From: UBA6176 sp041688515
GTDB lineage: Bacteria; Verrucomicrobiota; Verrucomicrobiia; Limisphaerales; UBA9464
Assembly: GCA_041688515.1 (NCBI GenBank)
Contig: JBDNHZ010000181.1
Location: forward strand, 1 to 17,499
Direction: 5' to 3'
Length of the DNA stretch: 17,499 nt
The notes below the pieces were generated by a model, which worked only from the letters and a program-made list of their open reading frames with translations, was not told where the DNA came from and did not search any database. This document shows, in pieces, positions 6,820 through 15,500 of the stretch. Made by a program: the position numbers and the translations under genes. Numbering within the stretch: position 1 is the first letter of the stretch; every line of letters begins with the position of its first letter.

Positions 6820-8551
6820 TCCCACGACACAGGAAACGCCGCGTCGCCGACTCCCCTTCGTCCGGGAGAAGCGGCAACGCACCCCCACGGTCGTCACGGC
6901 CGTGGACCTCGACGGCAATACCGTCCGCGTGTGTCAGGCGACCCAGCGGTCCGGCGGACCCGCCGTCACCCGTCTGGCCTCGGCCTCGTTGGATCTGCCA
7001 GTCGACGCCAACCGATCCGATCCGGCCGTGGTTGGACCGGCGCTGGCCCGCGCCCTGGCCAAGCTCCGCATCAAGCCGGCGACGGTGGTCATGGGGATTC
7101 CCCGGGCCCAGGTCGTCCTGCGGACGTTGTTGCTGCCTCCGACCGAGAATCAGGGTGAACTGGCGAGCCTCGTCCACTTCCAGGCGGGGCGCGACCTGCC
7201 CTTCCGTCCCGACGATGCCATCGTTGATTTTCAGGTCCGGCGCACGGTCAACCTCCCTCAACGCGCCGTCGCCGCGCCGGAGCCGGTCCCCGGCGCGCTT
7301 GCCGGAGCCCCGCCGACCCCGGCCCAGGCCGCCTCGCTCGCCCGGTTGGAGGTCCTCGTCGCGGTGGTGAAGCGCGACACCATCGAGTTCCATCAACAAC
7401 TCGCGGAGATCGCCGGCTTCAAGCTCGTTGCCCTCGGCTTTCTTCCCCACGCCCACGCCCGCTGCATCCAGGCCTGCCACGTCGCCGACACCGACAACGC
7501 CTTTGCCCTGGTGTCGCTCCGACCGGACGAGGTCACCATCGAGGTGCTGTCGCACGACGCCCTGCTCTTTTCGCGCGCCACCAATTTCACTGCGGCACTC
7601 CCCGATTCTGCGGCCGCCGCTTCGGATGCGGCCCCGGACAACGCCGCCACCGCGCCGCGTCCGGAATCCCTTTCCCTGATCCAGCACGCCGCGCGGGAAA
7701 CCCTGCGTTCCCTGCACGCGTTCTCCGGGACGGAACCCGACACCGCCGTCACCAAGATCGTGGTCGCCGGTGCCACGGGACTGGAAGCGAGCCTGGCCCT
7801 CGCGCTGGCGGACCGGCTCGGTCTCCCCACCACCCACCTCGATCCGTCCGGCCCGCTTCAACTCCCCGAGGACGCCCGCGCCGACGCCCCGGGGGCGCTG
7901 GCTGCGCTCGGGCTCGCCCTGGGTCTCGCCGATCGCGCCGGGCTGCCCTTCGATTTCCTCAATCCCAAACGTCCGCCGGTCAAACGCAACCTCAAGCGCC
8001 TGCGCATCCTGCTCGGGTCCGCGATCGCCGTGGTGGTGATCGTCGGGATCTTCATCGTCCGAACCACCCTGGTCCGGCGCGAGACCGAGCTCTACAACCA
8101 GGCCCTGGCGGAACTGGCCGACGCCGAGAAGAAGCGGCCCACCTACCGGCGCACCCTGCTCCAGGCCGCGGCCGTCGATGCCTGGCTCAAGTCGGAACGC
8201 GACTGGACCGGTCTCTACGCCCATCTCTCCTCGGTGCTACCGCCCGCCGAGGACATCTATCTGAAATCGTTTGCCGTCACCGGCCTCGGCTCCCTCCGGC
8301 TCGGGGTCCAGGCCCGCAATGGCGAGACCATCGCGCGCCTCGACAAACAACTCCGCGCCGCCGGCTACGACGTGAAGCCCATCGCGATCACCCCCGGCTC
8401 CGATCGTTACGGATACAATTTCGCCTCCATCGTCGAACTGGTGGCTTCACCCAAACTCAAGGTGGACCTTTCCAAGCTCAAGACCCCGGCCCGCCCTGCC
8501 GACGACGGCTCGCTCGATCCCAACCTGTACAAGCGGGGAGGCGGCTCGTGA
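6812..8551 (+). CDS. gspL: GspL-type platform protein (PilM-like domain joined to PilN-like domain)
   Basis: Single-pass inner-membrane protein expected to recruit the GspE ATPase to the platform. It has 579 residues. Residues about 25-390 form a cytoplasmic actin-like domain of the PilM/GspL kind: AVDLDGNTVRV near the start, the strand VVMGIPRAQVVLRTLLLPP (about 92-110), ASLVHFQAGRDLPF, and KIVVAGATGLEASLALALADRLGLP near the end (about 312-336). The phosphate-binding loop is degenerate (DLDGN where PilM has DIGSS), so ATP binding is doubtful. A membrane helix covers about 400-420, preceded by PVKRNLKRLR. After it comes a short coiled coil and a PilN/GspL-like periplasmic domain. It overlaps gspK by 8 bases with no good ribosome binding site, and abuts the next gene as GTGA. 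Sequence similarity in this family is low, so the call leans on architecture and position. Confidence 0.75.
   Translation: MSDPTTQETPRRRLPFVREKRQRTPTVVTAVDLDGNTVRVCQATQRSGGPAVTRLASASLDLPVDANRSDPAVVGPALARALAKLRIKPATVVMGIPRAQVVLRTLLLPPTENQGELASLVHFQAGRDLPFRPDDAIVDFQVRRTVNLPQRAVAAPEPVPGALAGAPPTPAQAASLARLEVLVAVVKRDTIEFHQQLAEIAGFKLVALGFLPHAHARCIQACHVADTDNAFALVSLRPDEVTIEVLSHDALLFSRATNFTAALPDSAAAASDAAPDNAATAPRPESLSLIQHAARETLRSLHAFSGTEPDTAVTKIVVAGATGLEASLALALADRLGLPTTHLDPSGPLQLPEDARADAPGALAALGLALGLADRAGLPFDFLNPKRPPVKRNLKRLRILLGSAIAVVVIVGIFIVRTTLVRRETELYNQALAELADAEKKRPTYRRTLLQAAAVDAWLKSERDWTGLYAHLSSVLPPAEDIYLKSFAVTGLGSLRLGVQARNGETIARLDKQLRAAGYDVKPIAITPGSDRYGYNFASIVELVASPKLKVDLSKLKTPARPADDGSLDPNLYKRGGGS
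8535..8541 (+). promoter_or_regulatory. Ribosome binding site for the gspM-like gene
   Basis: GGGGAGG lies 6 bases before the GTG at 8548. It supports GTG as the start and the 4-base overlap with the gene before. Confidence 0.75.
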
Positions 8552-9552
8552 ACCCCCGCGAAAAGAACCTCGCCATCGCCCTCGGCTCCGCCGTCCTTCT
8601 CATCGGCGGCATTTTCGCCGTGCGCTCCATCGTCCTCAAACCGGTGCTGGAGATCCGCAAGAACCTCGGCATCACCCGCGAGAAGATCGCCAAGATCACC
8701 ACTGAACGACGCAACTTCTTCGCCGCCGAGGACAACCTGAAGCTCATCGCCGCGCGCACCTTCGCCGATGCCGTGGACCAGGCCTCCGCCAAGTCCGGTG
8801 AAATCCTCACCGGCACCATCGCCGATGCGCGCCTCGCCGAATCCGAGTTCACCCGCATTCCCGTTGGTCCGAAGACCATGCGGGGCGCCTCGGAGATCGG
8901 CTGGTCAGTCCAGGGCGACGGACCGCTCACCCACGTCGTTCACCTTCTCTTCCTGCTCAACGAATCGCCCTGGCTCCATCGCATCGAAGGTCTCTCGGTT
9001 TCTGCCGGCGATCGACCCGGGGATGTCCGCGTGCGGTTCCGCTACCTGACCCTCGTGCTCAACCCCGCGCCCGAGGTCACGCGGAAGGATCTGGCCGGCA
9101 AGCTCACGCTCGATTCCCCGGAACGGGCACTGCTCAACGGCATCGTCTCCCGCGACCTCCTGCGCCCGTACCTCAAGCGCCCGCCGCAGGCAAACCCGCC
9201 CGGGAAGGCGCCTCCAGACAGCCCACCCGGCCCCCCGCGCCCACCCGGTCCCGAGGCCTACCGCATCGTCTCGCTCTCGGAATGGCAGGGCCAACCCGAG
9301 GTCCACGTCCGCGACACCGCCGCCAATCGCACCCAGGTTTACAAGGCCGGCGATGAGATCGCCGGCGGCACCATCGCACTGATCGACTATCGTCCCCTTC
9401 CTTCGCCCGACCAACCTGGGCTCCTTTCCTACAGCCGCGTCATCCTCCTCATCGGCACCGAATACTGGGCCATCGAGCGGGGACGCACCTTCGCCGACAA
9501 ACGCAAACTGAGCCCGGCCGAACTGCCGTCCGCACTCGCCCGCAATCCATGA
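8548..9552 (+). CDS. GspM/PilO-like protein with GspC/PilP-like C-terminal domain
   Basis: Predicted bitopic inner-membrane protein of 334 residues, the probable partner of the GspL-like protein. The start is GTG with a strong GGGGAGG 6 bases before it. A membrane helix lies at 8-28, then a charged coiled coil (30-75) and an alpha/beta region about 115-172 (LTHVVHLLFLLNES, VRVRFRYLTLVLNP) like the PilO/GspM ferredoxin-like fold. A Pro-rich linker (about 211-236) leads to a small beta domain (236-315: YRIVSLSEWQGQPEVHVRD, VYKAGDEIAGGTIALIDY) that resembles the homology region of GspC or PilP, which contacts the secretin N0 domain. No separate gspC exists in the window, so this gene may supply that link. 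The domain calls are by pattern only. It overlaps a possible ATG of the giant gene as ATGA. Confidence 0.65.
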   Translation: MNPREKNLAIALGSAVLLIGGIFAVRSIVLKPVLEIRKNLGITREKIAKITTERRNFFAAEDNLKLIAARTFADAVDQASAKSGEILTGTIADARLAESEFTRIPVGPKTMRGASEIGWSVQGDGPLTHVVHLLFLLNESPWLHRIEGLSVSAGDRPGDVRVRFRYLTLVLNPAPEVTRKDLAGKLTLDSPERALLNGIVSRDLLRPYLKRPPQANPPGKAPPDSPPGPPRPPGPEAYRIVSLSEWQGQPEVHVRDTAANRTQVYKAGDEIAGGTIALIDYRPLPSPDQPGLLSYSRVILLIGTEYWAIERGRTFADKRKLSPAELPSALARNP

Positions 9553-9590
9553 GCCCCACGCCCCTTTCCTCCCTTTCCCTTTCCAGCACC

Positions 9591-12500
9591 ATGAAGACGA
9601 AGTCGACCTCCCTGATTGCCGCGCTCAGCCTGTTCACCGGCCTCCTCGCCCAGGCCCAGACGCCGCCGACCGTGCCGCCGACCGCGCCTCCGGCCAACCC
9701 GCCCACCGCCGAGGCGGCCAAACCGGGCCGCGAGATCGTCGTCTCCGGGCAGACGCCCACCGCCATCCCCAACGCGCCGGCGCGCAACATCCGCTTCCAG
9801 TTCGAGGGCATCCCGTACACCGACGTGCTCGAGCGGTTCGCCCAGATGGCCGGCAAACCCCTCCTGTCCGACACCAACATCGTCGGCTCCCTCTCCTACA
9901 ACGACCCGACGCCCTATACCTTTCCCGAGGCCATCGAGACGCTGAACCTGATCCTCTCCATGAAGGGGGTCATGCTCCTCGATACCGGCAACCAACTCCG
10001 GTTGGTTCCCTTCAAGGACCTTCGTTCCCTCCCTCTTCCCATCCTCCGTGGCACGGATCCCACCGGTGATGTCCGTCCCGGGGACGTGGTCTCGGTGGTC
10101 CTCGATCTGGCAGGCCTCGACGCCCGGGAAGTCGCCGAGTCGGTGACGCCCATGTTGTCCAACGCCGGGGCGGTCGCGCCCCTGGGCCGCGGCCGCCGTC
10201 TGGTGATCACCGATCGCCTCGCCAACATCCAGCGCGTGCGCGCCCTGCTGGCCACCATCGACACCCAGGAGTCCACCGAGCGCCAGATGCGGACCTTCAC
10301 GCTGCTCAACGCGTCCGGTGCCATCATCGCCGATCTGCTCAACCGGACCTTCGGGATCGCCACCGCTCCCAAGCGGACCTCGTTCAATCCCAATACCAAG
10401 GCGATGGAGGTCCTCCCCGCCGATCCCAAGGACTACATCACCGCCGTCTATGACGAGGCCTCCCGCACGCTCGTCCTGTTCGGTCCCGACGAACGCCTCG
10501 CCTTGGCCGAGCAATTGATCAACAAGTTCGAGCAGAAGGACGGCGTCGGTGGCGATGTCCGCATTTATTACCCCCAGACCGTCAAGGCCGACGAACTCGC
10601 CAACATCATCCGCCAGGCCATCCCGGCCGTCGCCGGCCCGAACGAGACCGCCGCCAACGCCGCCACCAAGGCCCGCGTCATTTCCGACACCACCCAGAAC
10701 CGGTTGATCGTCGCCGCGCCGATCCCCGGCCAATTGGAACAGATCGAGCAACTCATCTCCCGCGTCGACAAGGGCGCCATCAGCGGAACCTCCACGGGCG
10801 GCGGCGTGAATGGCAATGTTCCCAACCGTTCTTCTTCCGTGCAGTTGACCCGGATCTTCCGCCCCCGCTCCGCCGAAGCCACCAACGTCGCCTCCATCCT
10901 GACCCAGGCCCTCACCCGCAAGTCCCCCAACGGTCAGCCCTCCACCACGGCGTCCATTTCCGTCGACATCAGCTCCCAGTCGGTCGTCGTCTCCGGCACG
11001 CTCAACGATGTCCAGGTGGCCGCCGACATCGTCTCCCAGCTCGAGACCGGCAGCACCCAGCCCACCGCACTCCAGACGCGCTTCATCGAGGTCGGCTCAG
11101 CCGACGAAGCCAAACGGATCCTGCCCCTCGTCGAGCAACTCTACCGGAGTCAGACCGCCGCCGGATCGTCGTCCTCCGCCGCCCACGCCCGAATCCTCGC
11201 CGATCCCGACTCCGGACGCCTGATCGTGACGGCCTCCGACGAACACCTCACCCGGATCGAAGGTCTGGTCCGGCAGCTTCGCGCCGAGAAGGCCGATCCC
11301 CAACCGCGCAAGCTCAGGGTCGTAGCGCTCGCCCATTCCCGGGCCGACGTCGCGCTTCCCGCGATCCAGAGCCTGCTCAACGAACGCCTGACCGACCGAC
11401 GCTTCAATTCACTTCCGAAGCCTTCGCTCGTCTCCGACGCCCTCAACAACCGGCTCCTGATCACCGCCACCGACGATCAATTGCGCGAGATCGAACAGAT
11501 CATCGCCGTCGTCGACACCGCCCCGGAACAGGCCCGGCGCGACCTGACCATCATTCCCCTCTCCACCAAGCCAGCGGCAGAGGTCATCCCGCTCGTCACC
11601 CAGTTGCTCGGCCAACTCCGGACGCCGAACGGGGAGCCGCCGACGCTGATCTCGGATCCCAGCGGCAAGCAGATCCTCGTGCTCGCCGGCACCAACGACC
11701 TCGAACGGATCCGCACGTTGGTCCGACAGTTCGACACGTCCCCGGCGACGTCCGCGCCGCGGGGATTCAAGGCCATCGAACTCGGATCACGCACCGCCAC
11801 CGACCTCGGGCCACTGGTCCAGCAGCTCTACGCCGAACAGATCAAGGGCCAGCCCGAACCCGCCGGCGGGCCCGCGACCGTCCTCGTCGAGGCCAAGCAG
11901 AACCGCCTGATGGTTTCCGGCTCCGACAAGGAGATTGCCCGGGTCGAAGCCATCATCCGCCAACTGGATCCGGCCGAGAGCAAGGCCACCAAGGAAGAGA
12001 CCCGGGTGTTCCGCCTGCGCACTGCTTCCGCCACCGAGCTCGCCTCGCTCATTGAGAAATCCGTGAATGCCCAAGGCCAGTTGGTCCGGGTCATCCTCGA
12101 CGCGCGATCCAACTCGCTGGTCGTCTCGGGCGACAAGGCTGCTGTCGATCAGGCCGGACAGATCATCCAACAGCTCGATACCCGCAACGACGCCGGCCCC
12201 CGGGAATTCCGCATCCTTGACCTCAAGTCGTCCGATGCCACTTCGATCGCCCCGACGCTCAACACGCTCTTCACCGAGTTGCTGCGCGATCAGCACGGGC
12301 CCGAGTTCGTCTCGACCACCAAGATCACCGCCGATCCGTCCGGCAACCGTATCCTCGTCACCGGCCCCCGTGAGGAGATCGAGCAGGTCTCCTCCCTCCT
12401 GACCAAACTCGACAACGCCCCGCAGCAGGCTCCTGGCGCGCGCGTCTTCAAGCTGGCCCAGTCCGACGCCGTGATGATGGCGCCGATCGTCTCCAGCGCG

Positions 12501-15500
12501 ATGATGCGCTATGACCCGCGCGGCAATCCCATCCGCCGCGTCACCGTCACCGCCGACGAGAAATCCAATTCCCTGGTCGTCTCCGGCACCCGCTCGGACT
12601 TGCAGGACGCCGAGTCGGTCATCGAGAAGCTCGACAACGATTCCGGCGGCAGCGGCACCACCGCCGGTTCCCGCGAACGCATCCTGAAGATCTTCGAAGT
12701 AAAGTCCGATGCGGACACGCTGGCCGCCCTGGCGACCAAGATCTTCACCGCGCAGAACCCGCGCGCCACGACCAGCCCGGTTTCCATCACGCCGGAGCCC
12801 GCTTCCAAACGGCTCATCGTCATGGCGCCGGCCAATCTCATGGCCCAGGTCGAACAGGTGATCACCTCGCTCGACACCAAGCCCGAGCAGGCCAATCGCG
12901 AACTCCACCCGATCGAACTCAAGAACGTCACCGCCTCCGAGATCCTTCCCCGCATTCAGGCGATCTACTCCGAGCAATCCGCCGGCAAGACCCTGAAGCC
13001 CGCCACGCTCTATCCCGATCCGTCGGGTGCCCGTCTGCTCGTGCAGGGCACCACCGAGCAGGCCGCCGCCATCAAGCAGATCGCCGACACTCTCGCCGCA
13101 CCCACGCGACCGGCCCGCGAAACCCGGGTGTTCGATCTCGGCCGCCTCACCGAGGCCAGCCGCGTCCTGCCCCTCGCCCAGCAACTCTACCGCGACCAGC
13201 TCAATGGCAGCCCCGAGCTGGGTCCGCCCGACGCCCAGTTCATCACCGATTCCCGCACCGGACGAATCATCGTCTCGGCCCGTGCCGATCAGATGACCCA
13301 GATCGCCGCCACCATCGAACGGCTGCAGGGCAATGTCGGCACCGCCTCGCCCAACCGCGAGACCCGCACGGTCGAGGTCGGCACCACCTCGGACGCCCAG
13401 CGTCTCGCTCCGCTGGTTCAACAGCTTTACCAGGATCAGTGGAAGGACCGTTCCGAATCCGATCCCGCCGACGCCCAGATCGTGGCCGATCCCCGCACGG
13501 GTCGCGTGATCATCACCGGCAAGCCCGATCACCTGAAACAGATTGAGGCGATCCTTCAGCAACTTGGTACGGCCAAGGCTTCCTCCTCCAGTCGCGAGAC
13601 CCGGATCCTCGACCTCACCACCGCCAACGCCGTCGAACTCGCCACCACCGTTCGCACCCTCTACAACGAGCAGGCCAAGTCCCGCTTCGGCATCACGCCC
13701 CCGGACACGCTCATCACCCCCGACGGTGGCGCGAACCGGCTGATCCTCGTCGGTGACACCAACGAGCTCTCCGCCATCGAAGACATCGTCCGCAAACTCG
13801 ACAAGGTCTCCAACCAGTCGGCTTCCACCCGTGTCTTCAAGATCAAGTCGGCCGAGCCCGAGAAGATTGCGGAGATCCTCTCCACCGCGCTCGTCCGTTA
13901 CGACGCTTACGGCCGGCCCCAGAAGCGCACGACGGTATCCGTCGACGCCAAGACCCGCACGCTCATCGTCACCGGCGATCCCAAGGAACTCCAGGGCGTG
14001 TCCGGCATCATCGATCAGCTCGACCAATCCCTCGGTGCCCAGGCCGACCGCCGGATGAAGGTCGTCACCCTCACCCAGGGCCGCGCCACCACCCTCACCC
14101 CGAAGGTCCGCCTACTCCTCACCGATCGCGTCAAGTCCCAGCCGGAACTGGGCACGGCCGAGGTCCTGATCATCGAGGACACCGACTCCAACCAACTGAT
14201 CCTGGCCGGCTCCGAACAGCAGCTCGCGGTGGTCGAACAGATCATCTCCGAGCTCCAGTCCGCCCAGACCGCACGCTCCGCTCGCGAGACCCGGATGATC
14301 GAGCTCGGTTCCGCCGAAGAACTGTCCCGGCTCCAGCCCCTCGTGCAGCAGCTCTACCAGGATCGTTCGAAGAACAATCCTTCGGATCCGCCCGACGCCG
14401 TCTTCGTCGCCGATCCCCGCAACGCCCGCCTGATTGTCACCGGCCGCTCCAATCATCTGGTCGAGATCGAGGGCATCCTCACCCAGCTTCGCGGCAACAA
14501 CGCCGCTCCGCAGCCGCGCGACACCCGCATCATCGATCTGACCACCGCCAACGCCGCCGAACTCGCCACCACCGTCCGCACGCTCTACACCGAACAGGCC
14601 CGCAACCGACCGGGTGCGCCCGCCGCGGATTCCCTCATCCTGGCTGACTCCGGTGCCAACCGCCTGATCGTCACCGCCGCCACCAACGAGCTTGCCATCA
14701 TCGAAGACATCGTCCGCAAGCTCGACAAGGTCTCCAACCAATCGGCCACGACCCGGGTCTTCAAGATCAAGTCGGCCGAACCCGAGAAGGTCGCCGAGAT
14801 CCTCACTTCCGGCCTGGTCCGCTACGACGCCTACGGTCGGCCTCAGAAGCGGGTCACCGTCTCGGTCGATGCCAAGACGCGTACCTTGATCGTCACCGGC
14901 GATCCCAAGGAACTCCAGGGCGTCTCCAGCATCATCGATCAGCTCGACACCTCCCTCGGCACCCAGGAGGAACGCCGCATGAAGGTCGTCACCCTCACCC
15001 AGGGTCGCGCCTCCACCCTCTCCCCCAAGGTCCGCCAGCTGTTCAACGACCGGGTGAAATCCCAACCCGACCTTGGCACGGCCGAGATCCTCATCATTGA
15101 GGACGCCGACTCGAACCAGCTCATCCTCGCCGGTTCAGAAAAGCAGCTCACCCTGGTCGAACAGATCGTCGCAGATCTCCAGGCCGCCCAGACTGCCACC
15201 GCCGCCCGCGAGACCCGCTTCATCGAGCTCGGTTCCGCCGAGGAACTCACCCGGCTCCAACCCCTCGTCCAGCAACTCTATCAGGTCCGGTCCACCAACA
15301 ATCCCACCGACCGTCCCGACGCCGTCTTCGTCGCCGACACCCGCAATGCGCGCCTCATCGTCACGGCCCGGACCAATCACCTGACCGAGATCGAACGCAT
15401 CATCACCCAACTCCGCGGGGAAGGCGGTTCCCTTCAGGCCCGCGAAACGCGCGTGATCGATCTGAGCACGGCCAACGCCGCCGAGCTCGCCCTGACCGTC

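Noticed and set aside
6785..8224. A 479-residue minus-strand frame opposite the gspL-like gene
   Set aside because: Low-complexity Gly/Arg/Glu translation typical of a high-GC shadow; the plus-strand frame has a clear domain order and membrane helix.
9429..10751. A 440-residue minus-strand frame over the start of the giant gene
   Set aside because: Shadow frame; it crosses the boundary of two well-supported plus-strand genes and has no recognisable motif.
11787..14027. A 746-residue open frame on the minus strand inside the giant gene
   Set aside because: It mirrors the repeat period of the plus-strand gene and is rich in Gly/Asp/Glu/Leu as expected for antisense of these codons. The plus strand there has a coherent secretin-type repeat translation.
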